Assembly: GCF_033568475.1 (NCBI RefSeq)
Contig: NC_133122.1
Coordinates: forward strand, 149,496,861-149,560,860
Direction of reading: 5' to 3'
DNA from: Henckelia pumila
Taxonomy: Eukaryota > Streptophyta > Magnoliopsida > Lamiales > Gesneriaceae
Length of the DNA: 64,000 nt
In this document: one piece after another, positions 12,261-23,714 of the stretch
Numbering within the stretch: the stretch's first letter is position 1
Layout of the letters: every line of letters starts with the position of its first letter
Translations under genes and position numbers: made by a program
Notes under the pieces: model-generated
Told to the model about the DNA's origin: nothing
Databases searched by the model: none
What the model saw: only the letters and a program-made list of their open reading frames with translations

Positions 12261-12981
12261 TAAAAAAAAAATCGATATCAATTTTATCGTTTTTAAAAAT
12301 TATTTGGTGCTTCCAAGATCATAAGTGAATTGTCAGAGGATCATTAGAATTCAAAAGATACAATTAATATTACTAAACACCTAGTGTCGTGCAATGATCA
12401 AACATACACAAAATCAATTGTATCGCTACACTTCACTGGTCTAACATAAGTGCGTAAAAGGATTCACGGGTCAACCTACAGTTTCTCATGTCAAGTCAAG
12501 GGCAAACATTTTTAAAAAAAATTCATTTTTCTAACTTCATATTATCATTGGCTCCCAATTATCATCCTACTCAACACACATGCAAACAATTACTAAAACG
12601 AACTATATGCAAACAAACTAAAATATGACAGATGCAACACAAACACAACACAAATAAAAACATAAAAACTAGATTATCCTCTCATACTTATCCAAAGCAT
12701 TGCCCTCAACAATAAATAAAATGTAGAAATGAACAAACACATGCAAGACGAACAAAACACAAGAAACAAAATAAAAATAACACTCCCCTGGTCTATGATT
12801 CGTCCTCTTCCTCCATCTGCAAAATTCCAAAGAAACTTCTCTTATCGGGGCAACCTATTGAAAATAGAAAGCGACGGGTAAGGCGGTGGATTAGCAAAAG
12901 ATAATAAAAATAAAAATAACAATAAAAAAATAATGAAAAGAGAACACTGAGTTGTCTCCCAATCAGCACTAAATTTATAAT

Positions 12982-13965
12982 CTATAGCCCGACTATATAG
13001 TAGCAACCATCAAAGAGCGGATGCCGCCCATAGTAAGAATCATACGACTCTACGTATGTGTTTTGATTTTCTACGCCCTCAAGCTTGGCATGATATTGGC
13101 ACGGTAAGCTCGTCGGTCCAACAATACTCTTCAAAAAATGATTATTTTGGAAGGAGACTCCGAATCTAGGCTGAAGCTCATGGAAGATATGATATTTTGG
13201 AGTTGGCGTCAATGGAAAAAATGGATCTTCAAGTGGTGCACATTTGAAGATCATTGACGAGGTCAAATCCTTCGCCTTGTATATTTCTTCCTCCTCCACT
13301 GTCACTTTTGGCTCATCTTCGCATTCAAATTCATCTAATAAAATTTCCTCTTGATTTGGCTCAATTACGGTTGCAGGATCACATTCCCATACAAATTGAT
13401 CAACACAGATCGCTTCATTCTCTTGGTTGATATCAGGAATGGATTGCATCATAAGCTTCATTTGTTCATCCAAGAAACTCAAAGAATTTATGTGAGTTTC
13501 GGTAAATTTCTGGTTGATCTATGACTGTTTATTAACAATGTTCTGCAACTTATTCAAAAATTCATTAGAGTATGCTCCACTCTCCACGTTATGCTCAAGA
13601 TGTTGATTTGAACATTTTGGGTAGTGAGGTTTTGGAGGATATTGGTGATTTCAACCCTGCTGTGAAGGATCACAATGCCAATGATAGTCGAAATCTGTCA
13701 TATCATTTAACAAGTACATCGCACTGATGTAATCTTTGTTGAACGAGTGACTGTCAGTGGCCAAAGCTCCATAATCTACCCAAATTCTTGTTTTCTCATC
13801 CAATCCACCATAGAAAATCTGAGTTAGCATGTAGTTTGACAAATCATGGTATCGAAATCTGTTTGTCAAGTCATTGAATCTCCCCCAAGCAACATAAAAT
13901 GGCTTCGAGTATTGCTGATCAAACCTTATGAACACCTGTCGATAATCCATCTCCAAGCACCTCAC
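12982..13965 (-). pseudogene. Broken gag-like frame of the Athila-like element with unrecognised C-terminal part
   Basis: One frame runs from 13965 down to 12982 (about 328 codons), interrupted by a TGA at 13651-13653 and a second stop near 13520. The first 104 codons resemble the retrotransposon gag domain of Athila elements: YVAWGRFNDLTNRFRYHDL, QIFYGGLDEKTRIWVDYGA, then an alanine/leucine part ending YHWHCDPSQQG. The rest begins with a probable coiled segment (SFLDEQMKLMMQSI). It continues with a very acidic stretch (EEILLDEFECEDEPKVTVEEEE) and ends with an aromatic, histidine- and proline-rich segment (about 13250-12982) that I do not recognise. No zinc knuckle or enzyme motif was found. 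The start used is the first ATG of the open stretch; the true gag start may lie upstream. Confidence 0.6.
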
Positions 13966-14067
13966 AAGTAAAAAATAATAAAATTAAAATTAATCAAAAT
14001 TAATAAATAAATAGCAATAAAATGTCTAGTCTCAAGCAAATAATATATTCTAATATTAACTAAACAG

Positions 14068-14085
14068 TCCCCGGTAACGGCGTCA
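14068..14085 (-). other. Primer-binding site of the Athila-like element
   Basis: TGACGCCGTTACCGGGGA on the minus strand, seven bases inside the 5' LTR. It differs at a few positions from the tRNA-Asp-type site TGGCGCCGTTGCCGGGGA that I know from Athila elements. Confidence 0.75.
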
Positions 14086-14091
14086 AAAACT

Positions 14092-15478
14092 TGACCGCTT
14101 AATTCGGTATTTACTAGCAAGTGCACTAGGTCAAGTTATAGTAAATGAATAGATATCAGTCCAAGTATCGATCCCACAGGGACTGTTGTCAATTCTCAAG
14201 ATTTGATTATTTTATTTAATATAAATAAAATAATAGAAAGGAGTGCAAAAATTTAAAAAAAATTAATTACTAAAAGAAATAAGAATTAAAATAGCTTAAA
14301 GAATAAATTTAATTAAAATAAGAAAACCAAGACACATGAAAGTATTAAACAAATTATGAAAACAAGTGGCAAATCTAGGATCCAGATTTAATCTAAATCA
14401 CGACGAATTCTCCTAATTTATTTAACAGTCTATTTCTAGAACAATTAAACCTATTCAAATATTGACGGATCAATCTTTCATAATTCAAATCAAATTCAAA
14501 TGCATTAGGAATTATGAGAATTTAATTTTCACCTAAAATCGCACAATGAAACCGAATACTATTTCTAGTCAATTTAACCTTGAGTTGATTAATGGAGCGA
14601 TCAAAATTCATTCCTCCTCTGTTGACTTGGAATCAATTAACAAACAAGCAAACAATTGATCAGATTATTCACAAGACAAGTTTAAATTCAAAAATCAATA
14701 ATCTAGATGAAAATCAAAAATTCCCAAATCAAAATCCACATGTTCAACATGAAATTGTTCGACCCAATCTCGTCGTCTTGGTTGAAGAAAAACTACTCAA
14801 TAATTGAAAACAATAATTCAAAAATAAAATAAATAATAAAAAACTAGAATGTAGTGTTCTTCAAATCTTCAATCTCTGCCCTAGCCGCCTCACGATCTCT
14901 ACGTGCGATTTGAACCCTTTCTCATGTCTGTTAATCTTCTATTTATATGGCTTGAAAAGCCCACGAAATAAAGCCTGACAAAATAAGACTTTTAGTTTTC
15001 GAAAATTCTAATTTTTTTGATTCTACGACATTCACAGACCCTGGACATGGGTCCGTTCATAGGTCCGTGTATTAAATTTCCGTTGCCAAAATTTTACAAA
15101 TATGAACGGACCCTTATCCGGACCCTTGTACGGGGTTCGTTCATGTGTCCTTTCCAACGCGCAACATTCTTGAAAAAATCATATATCGAGTTCTAATCGT
15201 CGGATCGAGCCAAAATTTTGACAGCAGCTTCAAAAGATCTTGAACTTTAATTTGAACGATGAAGATTGGATTTTGATCTCTCTATAATTAAAAATAAATT
15301 TTTGAGCATTGCTGCTCCGTAATTCATTCTTCAAAAATCCATTTTCCTAAAAAATTAACCCAGAGAGTGAAATAACATATAAACAATAAATTACCTAAAA
15401 ACACACATAAAACAATAGGAATGAATGCAAACTAGATATAAAATTACACAAAATAATACACACAAAATGTGGTTATCA
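14092..15478 (-). repeat. 5' LTR (right) of the Athila-like element
   Basis: 1387 bp, TG...CA, the counterpart of 10238-11598. It ends at the ATGAC target duplication (15479-15483). Confidence 0.85.
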
Positions 15479-15483
15479 ATGAC

Positions 15484-15579
15484 ACTAGTAAAATAGGACT
15501 TGGTAACATAAACATAAAAGAGCAAGTTTTTTGTGAGATTGTTACGTATTTTTATCCGTGAGACATGTCAAATATGTTC

Positions 15580-15668
<89 letters not shown>

Positions 15669-15970
15669 GGAATAGGTCTCTTAAGACGGGTCAAATATAC
15701 TCATATTTATAATAAATAATAATATTTTTAACATCGAAGGTAGTATTTTTTTATTGGTGACCCAATTAAGAGATAATTCTCATAAAATTTACTCTTGAGA
15801 TCGTCTTACCGGATATTTTGTGCAAAAATTAATGATTTTTATATTTAAAAAATAATAATTGTTCATGAGTGATTCAAATAAGAGATCAATATCATGAAAT
15901 TGACCCGTGAGACCGTTTTATATGAGTTTTTGTGAATAAAAAATAAAAAATAAAAATTGAAATTACTTTT
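15484..15970. repeat. Dispersed small repeat with (TAA)n tract
   Basis: An AT-rich spacer contains phrases 'ttttgtgagattgt', 'gtgagacatgtca', 'gacgggtcaaatatactcat', 'gagatcgtctta' and 'gacccgtgagaccgttt'. Related phrases occur in several other spacers here. About 15585-15664 is a nearly perfect TAA microsatellite of roughly 27 units. Confidence 0.5.
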
Positions 15971-16640
15971 TGTTGGAAAAATTAGGTTGTGTACCCATTT
16001 AGAATTGATAAAATATTTGTGATAAAATTATTTCTCGATTATCCATTAGGGTGAATGAGAAATTAATAAAGTGTTCACAAATAATTGTTCGGATTTTATC
16101 GAGTGAAAAGATTGAATAAAAAAATATTATATAATATATATTATTAAAAGAAAAGAAAAATGAAGAATGCAACAAGTGGTAAAAAGGCCACCGAAACCCC
16201 TTGAAACAAACCAATTGGATTTGTTAATTTGAAATTGAAATTGAATTCAATATTCAAATTTGAATTCGGTTGGCAATTCAAATTGGAAAAAACCCATGCA
16301 GCCGAATGGTTATATGTGAGGGGTATTTATGCTTGCTTGACATCTCTTGATGAAAAGTTTCAATTGATGTGTTGCACCTTTTCATTTAAGACTTTCAATC
16401 TCTATAAATATATCTCATATGTTTGAATGAAAAAATGTTAGACATTGAAACTCGAAAAAAACACTGATTTTCGTCCATACATATTACTGCATCTCAGATT
16501 TGTTCAAAATTTTTCAAAAAATTCAAAAAGCATCTTCAAAGTTCGTCGGGTTTTGTAATTTGGAGTCCTCCTATTACAAAACGAATTCGTTGTATCTTGG
16601 AAGACGATTGTCATATTTCATTAGCACCGTGTGTGGGGCA
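15971..16640 (+). mobile_element. LTR-like fragment, family uncertain
   Basis: It begins TGTTGGAAAAATT, carries a TATA box (TATAAATATATC, about 16404) and ends in a 'gtgtgtggggca' segment. This layout is common in plant copia-type LTRs. No matching target duplication was found, so the ends are uncertain and it may be truncated. No protein domain adjoins it. Confidence 0.4.
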
Positions 16641-17180
16641 AATTTGTCTTATGGACATATAGTCTGACTCTAGCTTTAACTTATGGTTTTTTTGTTCCTG
16701 TCTTGTCTCAAGTCGTGTTGCAACATCACCCAGAACGCAAACTGAACAGTCTTATTTTGCACAGTACTCTGAATCCAACACTTTTGTAGCATTTTAAAAT
16801 TTGCCTTGAAGATAATATATAGTTCTATAATAGTATAATTATACGTGGTCCAACTTTTGCTCCTATACATTCGGTTTTTAACAAAATAAATTGGCATTCC
16901 AAAGAAATAATTATTAATTAAATAATAAAAATGTGTCATCCAATTACAACTTTAAGTAGTACTATTGGGATCGGAGGAAGAAAAATAAAACATTAGTTTA
17001 TCAAATAAAAATAGAATAATATAGTAGTGGAGTGAGGAGTTGGATAGAAATTTTTAAAAATTTATCATGTATTGAGGAGTTGTATAGAAATTTTTAAAAA
17101 TGTATCATGTATTGAGTAGATTTCGACGATATGATGAGATTTTTTGTTATTGTATCTATATTACACACAGAATAAAGTAT
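16641..17180. other. Spacer, nothing recognised
   Basis: AT-rich with a short local duplication (tgtattgagga/gtagattt and 'gtatagaaatttttaaaaa' repeated near 17040-17110). No gene. Confidence 0.35.
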
Positions 17181-17185
17181 GAATT

Positions 17186-17769
17186 TGTAAAGACTAATAT
17201 TGACTTGGCATTAAGTTACTATCAACGACTGAGATCAGTCAAATGGAGTCAAACTTTGATCCAAGGGATGAGATTAGTTCACAGTTAGTTAAGGCAGTTA
17301 ATTAGCTCAGATTAATCTTTAAAAGGAGCTGGATCTGGGAATAAGTATGGGACTTCGAAAACTCTGAGTGAACATCTGATTTTCTTCTTGACTCGTTCAT
17401 ATCCTCAAAGAACTTACAAAGGCATTCTTCTGGATTGAAGATACAAGATCGAAGGGCTTCTAAATTGAGCTAGAACTTCGAAGATTTATTTTTGTCAGCT
17501 TGTTCTTGTTTATGTTAATCACAAGTTTTTGATTAGCTTGTGATTGTCATTTCTTGGGAATTGTATTGAACGTGATATTGATCGATTTCTAGTGAATTCA
17601 TATGGGTAAAATCCCAGAACCTAGGATGTAGGATTTGGTAATCCGAACCAAGTAATTCTTCTGTGTTCTTATTGTTTTCTTTCTAGTTCTTTGTTTCAAT
17701 TCTTGAGTGCATGAATATTGTGTTTTCTGTGCACTGGTGTTCGGGCGTCTTGTGCTCTGAGGTTTAACA
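17186..17769 (+). repeat. 5' LTR of first copia element
   Basis: 584 bp, TG...CA, followed after two bases by the primer-binding site. The match to 22007-22589 is continuous. Confidence 0.92.
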
Positions 17770-17771
17770 AG

Positions 17772-17783
17772 TGGTATGAGAGC
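17772..17783 (+). other. Primer-binding site (initiator tRNA-Met type)
   Basis: TGGTATGAGAGC, one mismatch to the usual TGGTATCAGAGC, two bases inside the 5' LTR. Confidence 0.85.
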
Positions 17784-17884
17784 CTGAGATTTAAAATCTT
17801 GGGCTCAAGGGTTCGATCTTGCTGCATCAATTCTTCTTATTCACTAGTGATCTCTGTCTCGACTCTCTTAGAGGATACTTTGAG

Positions 17885-20800
17885 ATGTCTACTGGCCAGG
17901 GGCATTCTCTAGCAATGTCTACTTCGAGATTTGAGGTGGAGAAGTTTGATGGAAAGAACGATTTTAATCTGTGGCGAGAGAAGATGATTGCTCATCTTGG
18001 AAATCTTGGATTAGATGATGCATTACAAGGTGAATCCAAACTTCCAAGAACCATTGAAAACAAGACTGAAGTATTGAAGAAAGCAAGAAACACTATTGTT
18101 CTAAGCTTAAGCGATCAGATTTTGAGAAAAGGTTGTTAGGGAAAAAAATAGCTGCTGATATGTGGCTAAAATTGGAACAACTGTATATGACAAAAGCTTT
18201 ACCTAACAGGATATACCTAAAGCAGAAATTCTATAGCTACAAGATGGATGAGAATAAGTCAATTGATGAGAATCTTGATGAGTTCACCAAGTTACTGTCA
18301 TATCTTGAGAACATGGATGTATAGATCGATGAAGAAGATCAAGCAATATTCTTACTGAATTCCTTACCAAGAGCCTATGATCAACTAAGGGATACATTGA
18401 AGTACGACAGGAAAACAATCACACTTTAAGAAGTAACAGGGGCTGCATATTCTAAGGAATTGGATTTGAAAGCCAATGGTAAACTTCAAAAGCCTTCTGG
18501 TGAAGGTCTAAATGTGAGGGGAAGGTCTGTTGAAAGGAAGAATTCTACTAACAGATGGAAGTCAAGATCCAGGTCTAAGTCAAAACCAAAGAGAACATGT
18601 TGGTCTTGCAAGAAGGAAGGTCATATCCGAAGGTTCTGTCCTTTAAGGAAAATCAATCAAGGCCCAGAACCAGCCTCTGTCACTGATGCAGCAAATGTGT
18701 TGGAAGGGTATGAGGAAGCAGAGGTCCTAACCATTTCCAATGATGACCCAAAAGAAGAGTGAATTCTAGATTCAGGATGCACTTACCACATGTCTCCAAG
18801 AAGGGACTGGTTTACAAATTTTCAAGAAACACAAACTGGTTATGTGCTACTGGAAAATAATGAATCATGTAAAATTGAGGGTGCTGGATCAGTTAAGCTT
18901 AAGATGTGGGATGGATCAGTGAAGATCTTATATGATGTCAGGTATATTCTTGATCTAAAAAGGAACTTGATCTCATTAGGTACTTTGGATCCGAAGGGAC
19001 TAAGCTACAAAGCTCAAGGAGGCATTCTTAAAGTGGTAAAAGGCTCACTAGTTGTTATGAAGGCAATCCTGAAACAAGGTCTCTATGTACTACAAGAAAA
19101 CACCTTATCTTCAAAGATCAATGTGTTTATATCAAAAGGGAAAGATACAATGTTATGGCATCAGAGACTTGGCCATATGAGCCAAAAGGGTCTTCAAGAG
19201 CTATGTAAACAAGGTCTGCGCGACTCCAAACAAATCAGAGAGTTGGATTTCTGTGAAAATTATGTTCTTGGCAAGACTCATAGGTTAAGTTTTAGTACTG
19301 CAACTCACAAGACAATGTCACCACTGGAGTATATACATGCAGACCTCTGGGGATCTTCTCAGGTAACTCAATCCCTATAAAAATGCCAATATTTTCTTTC
19401 TTTGATTGATGATTATTCTAGAAAGATTTGGATATATTTTTTGAAAACTAAGGATCAAGCTTTTGATAAGTTTGTAGATTGGAAAACCATAGTTGAGAAC
19501 AAATCTGGAAAGAAAATTAAGACATTAAGAACATATAATGGATTGGAGTTTTGCAACCGTGAGTTTGATAATTATTGTGCTAAGAATGGCATTGCTAGAC
19601 ATAGGACTTGCACATACACACCACAACAAAATGGAGTTGCAGAACACATGAATAGGACTATAATGAATAAAGTTAGATGCATGCTCAGTGAGAGTGTACT
19701 ACCACCTAAGTTTTGGGCAGAGGCAGCTTCTACTGCCTGTTACCTGATCAATCTATCACCTTCTTCTGCTATTGAGTTCATGGTTCCAGAATTTAAGTGG
19801 TCTAACTTAAAACCAAATTATAAACATCTAAGAACTTTTGATTGTGTTGTATAAATTCATGCTAACCAAGGTAAGTTAAAACCTAGAGCAAAGAAGGGAA
19901 TTTTCCTTGGTTATCCAACTAGAATAAAATGGTACAAGGTCTGGATTTTAGATGAACCTAAATGTGTTATCAGTAGAGATATGGTTTTTAATGAATCTGA
20001 ATTTTACAAAACTAACAAACATGTGTTAGAAATCGCCAGCTTTAAACAAGCTGAGAAGAATTTGAGTGACAAGGAATAGCCTCTGAATTGCAGCAATGAG
20101 AATAAGGAAGAAGGTGGAGCTGCTCTTAATTTACCCAAATATTTCAGTGAAATTAAACATGATGGAACTCAGATATCTCATCAAGCTTCTGATATATTGG
20201 ATGCAAACAGAGATGAACAAAGTGATTATCTTAGTAATGACCAATATCTAGAGGATTATATTCTCGCAAGAGATAGGGTCAGAAGGGAGATCAGATTACC
20301 ATCTAGATTTGCATCATCTGAATTTACAGCCTTTGCACTAAATGTGGAAGAATTGATGGATCTAGAAGAACTATCAAATTATGAAGAGGCAATGAGAAGC
20401 AAGGGCAGTGCTAAATGGTTGAAAGCTATGAAAGAAGAATTTCAGTCATTAATCAAGAACAACACATGAGTATTGATTGATAAACCTAAAGATAAAAGGG
20501 TGATTGGCTGTAAATGGATATTTAAGAAGAAATCTGGTATTCCAGGAGTGGAAGGACCTAGGTACAAGGCAAGATTAGTGGCTAAGGGATTCTCTCAGAC
20601 AGAAGGAATTGATTACCATGAAGTATTTTTTCCAGTAGTGAAACACTCTTCTATTCGAATTCTATTGTCAATCACGGCAATACAAAACTTAGAACTTGAA
20701 CAATTAGATGTCAAAATAGCTTTCTTACACGAAAACCTTGAAGAAAAGATTCTGATGACTCAACCAAAGGGATTTGAGACTGATACTCAGACTAGTAAAG

Positions 20801-21936
20801 TGTGTTTGCTGAAAAAATCACTCTATGGTCTAAAGCAGTCACCGAGGCAATGGTACAAACGTTTTGATGACTTCATGCTACAGAAAAAATATTGTAGATC
20901 AAAGTTTGACAGCTGTGTGTATTACAGAAAGTTGCCAAACCAGTCTTTCATCTACTTGTTGATCTAAGTTGATGACATGCTCATTGCTTGTAAAGATCTT
21001 ATGGAAATTCAGAATTTAAAGCATCAACTAAACTTTGAATTTGATATGAAAGATCTTGGTACAGCCAAACAAATATTAGGGGTTGAGATAAGAAGGGATA
21101 TAAAGCTGAGAACTTTGGCTTTGTCACAAGAGAAGTACATAAATAAAGTTTTAAATATCTTCAAAATGGAAGAAGCTAAATCAGTTAGCACACTCATTGG
21201 TGCTCATTTTAAATTGAAAGCAGTAGATGGAGGATCAAGAAGAGTTAGAGGCTATTCATATGAAGAACATTCCATACTCAAATACAGTAGGAAGTATCAT
21301 GTACATGATGATTTCAACTCGACCAGATATTACCTATGGTTTGGGTCTTGTAAACAGGTTCATGAGCAAACCAAGCAAAGAGCATTGGAAGGCAGTACAA
21401 TGGTTGTTGAGATACTTAAACGGAACTTCCAAGCTAAAGCTAAAGTACTCCAAATCCACTTCAAACACATGTGAGATCACTGGTTATTATGACTCTGACT
21501 ACGCAGCTGATTTAGATAAGAGAAGATCGATTTCAAGATATGTGTTTACTGTTGGAGGAAATGTGGTGAGCTGGAAATCAAACTTGCAAAGTATGGTTGC
21601 ATTATCCACCATTGAAGCAGAGTATATTAGGCTAACTGAAGCAATAAAGGAAGGACTTTGGATCTCTGGATTTGTTTCTGAACTGGGATTTGAACAGAAG
21701 GATATCACAGTATTTTGTGATTCATACAGTGCAATACACTTGTCCAAGAATTTTGTTTTCACGAAAGGACAAAACATATAGATGTAAGGTTGCATTTTGT
21801 GAGAGACATCATATCTAGAGGTTTGATAAAAGTTCAGAAGATTGATACTATGACAAATCCAGCAGATATGTTGACAAAGGTGATACCTATGAGGAAACTC
21901 AATAAAGCATTGAGCATGCTCAAGATGGTGGAGTAA
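17885..21936 (+). pseudogene. Broken copia gag-pol polyprotein
   Basis: Gag starts at the ATG at 17885 (KFDGKNDFNLW...). It carries a CCHC knuckle, CWSCKKEGHIRRFC, at about 18598-18640. Protease has DSGCTYHM at about 18769. Integrase has the HHCC-type start (WHQRLGHMS) and IDDYSRKIW with later Asp and Glu of the catalytic triad. Reverse transcriptase has KWIFKKKSG...YKARLVAKGF and SLYGLKQSPRQW. RNase H has YYDSDYAADLDKRRS and STIEAEY. Breaks: frameshifts near 18128, 21225 and 21770; stops at about 18322, 18427, 18760, 19378, 19852, 20078, 20467 and 20965. The last stop falls exactly where the tyrosine of the YVDD catalytic motif is expected. Two TGA stops stand where tryptophan is usual. The element cannot be autonomous. 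Confidence 0.9.
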
Positions 21937-22006
21937 TCTAGTACAGATTATAATGGGATCTCATTGAATTCACTGGATAGCAACCGAATCAGTCAAGGTA
22001 GAGATT

Positions 22007-22589
22007 TGTGAAGACTAATACTGACTTGGCATTAAGTTACTATCAACGGCTGAGATCAGTCAAATGGAGTCAAACTTTGATCCAAGGGATGAGATTAGTT
22101 CACAGTTAGTTAAGGAAGTTAATTAGCTCGGATTAATCTTTAAAATAGCTGGATCTGGGAATAAGTATGGAACTTCGAAAACTCTGAGTGTACTTCTGAT
22201 TTTCTTCTTGACTCGTTCATATCCTCAAAGAACTTACAAAGGCATTCTTCTGGATTGAAGATACAAGATCGAAGGGCTTCTAAATTGAGCTGAAACTTCG
22301 AAGATTTATTTTTGTCTACTTGTTCTTGTTTATGGTAATCACAAGTTTCTGATTAGCTTGTGATTGTCATTTCTTGGGGATTGTATTGAACGTGATATTG
22401 ATCGATTTCTAGTGAATTCATATGGGTGAAATCCCAGAACCTTGGATGTAGGATTTGGTAATCCGAACCAAGTAATTCTTCTGTGTTCTTATTGTTTTCT
22501 TTCTAGTTCTTTGTTTCAATTTTTGAGTGCGTGAATATTGTGTTTTTTGTGCACTGGTGTTTGGTTGTCTTGTGCTTTGAGGTTTAACA
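22007..22589 (+). repeat. 3' LTR of first copia element
   Basis: 583 bp, preceded by a weak purine tract (AAGGTAGAGATT, about 21995-22006) and followed by the GAATT duplication. Confidence 0.92.
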
Positions 22590-22594
22590 GAATT

Positions 22595-23057
22595 TCATTA
22601 AGCTTTTTAAAAAAAAAATTAGTATAGTCAGTCATGCTGCATATAAATTTTTGAAAATCATCATGTAGATCTTGGTACGTAATCCAATTAGTTAAATTTT
22701 GTCCAAATAATAAAAAATATTTTCTACATATTTAATTCAATTTCTTTATTCAAAGTACATTTCCTTATCTACATACCTTAAATATGTACGCTGGAATTTA
22801 AATTTTGGACCGAATTTCCCAACAGCTTCAAATTCCAAGCAACTATACTCTCCGGTTCCATTGTAGATATGTGAGGGAAAAAACATTAGAACGAGATTGA
22901 CTAAATAAGAATTTTGAAAACAAATGGTGAACAAATAGTACACGTTTTGTATAATACAATTTCAATTATAAGAGAGTATATTGATAAAGGAGTTATTGCT
23001 ATGTGAAAAAAATATATATAAAAAACATTGTTCAGCGTGGACTGTTATCCACATTGA
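22595..23057. other. Spacer, nothing recognised
   Basis: AT-rich sequence between the copia element and the SINE. The 65-codon minus-strand frame at 22746-22943 has no family features. Confidence 0.35.
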
Positions 23058-23076
23058 GCTTATATAACCTTTTTTT

Positions 23077-23324
23077 GAAAAGGGTTACCTCGAAGGGGAC
23101 TCATCCCACATGAGTCAGAAACCTATTGGTTCATGCGGGGGTTAAATCGAGGGATGTGTATGAGCGACAGAGACTTGATGGAGGGAGCAACATGATCAAC
23201 TCTCAGAGCATACCCCACAATATTTCAGCAAAAAATATGGCCCACACGAGGATCGAACTCGCAACGCTGAAAATTTTGTTTTCATGTCACCTCAAACCTT
23301 ATCAACTCGCTTATTCCCATGTGG
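23077..23324 (-). mobile_element. tRNA-derived SINE with long target duplication
   Basis: On the minus strand a box-A-like TAAGCGAGTTGATAAGG (about 23302-23318) is followed about 45 bases later by a box-B-like GCGAGTTCGATCCTCG (about 23246-23261), as in tRNA-derived SINEs. The 3' end is CCCTTTTC plus A-run. GCTTATATAACCTTTTTT occurs on both sides (23058-23075 and 23325-23342) as a target-site duplication. Length is about 250 bp. Relatives are at about 41722-41790 and 61425-61560. Confidence 0.75.
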
Positions 23325-23714
23325 GCTTATATAACCTTTTTTTTGGGCTCAATGTGGTCAGTTGAGTCACCTATGTCCCTATTGTCCTTATATTTTATGA
23401 AATTTATTAAAGATGGAGAAAATGAAAACGAAAAGCGTTTAATCTATTTTGGAGTGTAAGTATCACTAACTCATATATTTTTTAAGAATGATACATATCT
23501 ATATATCCTATGGTACAGAGATATGATTATGTCTCTAAAATTTAGAGTATTAATTTGTTAATTTGCTTTTATCTGAAACTTTTGTCTTTGCCACTTTAGA
23601 CGAAAGTATATACCATTGCACATGATAGCTAGGGAAAAAGAACCCTTTATATATTGATCCTCCTAATCTAATTCTATGTACACATATCTTCCATTGTCAA
23701 TGGAAATTAAAACC

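Larger units (their letters stand above)
10238..15478 (-). mobile_element. Non-autonomous Athila-like LTR retrotransposon with ATGAC duplication
   Basis: Two related LTRs (10238-11598 and 14092-15478) start TGAC(T/C)GCTTAATTCGG and end GGTTATCA. ATGAC is found directly outside both ends (10233-10237 and 15479-15483). The primer-binding site next to the right LTR and the purine tract next to the left LTR show minus-strand orientation. The internal part is only about 2.5 kb. It has a broken gag-like frame and no recognisable protease, reverse transcriptase, RNase H or integrase, so the element must have depended on enzymes from elsewhere. The LTRs differ by many substitutions and indels, so the insertion is not recent. 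Confidence 0.88.
17186..22589 (+). mobile_element. Degenerate Ty1/copia retrotransposon with GAATT duplication
   Basis: The LTRs 17186-17769 and 22007-22589 begin TGT(A/G)AAGACTAAT and end GGTTTAACA. GAATT flanks both ends (17181-17185 and 22590-22594). The domain order gag, protease, integrase, reverse transcriptase, RNase H identifies Ty1/copia; a Tork-like affiliation is a guess from gag and integrase style. I count about 25 substitutions and one small indel between the two LTRs over 583 bp, about 4%, so the insertion is moderately old. Confidence 0.93.

Noticed and set aside
17772-17783. 'TGGTATGAGAGC' as part of a tRNA gene
   Set aside because: It is the primer-binding site directly after the copia LTR.
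21499-21795. 98-residue minus-strand frame and similar antisense frames
   Set aside because: They are shadows of the RNase H and other retroelement coding regions.
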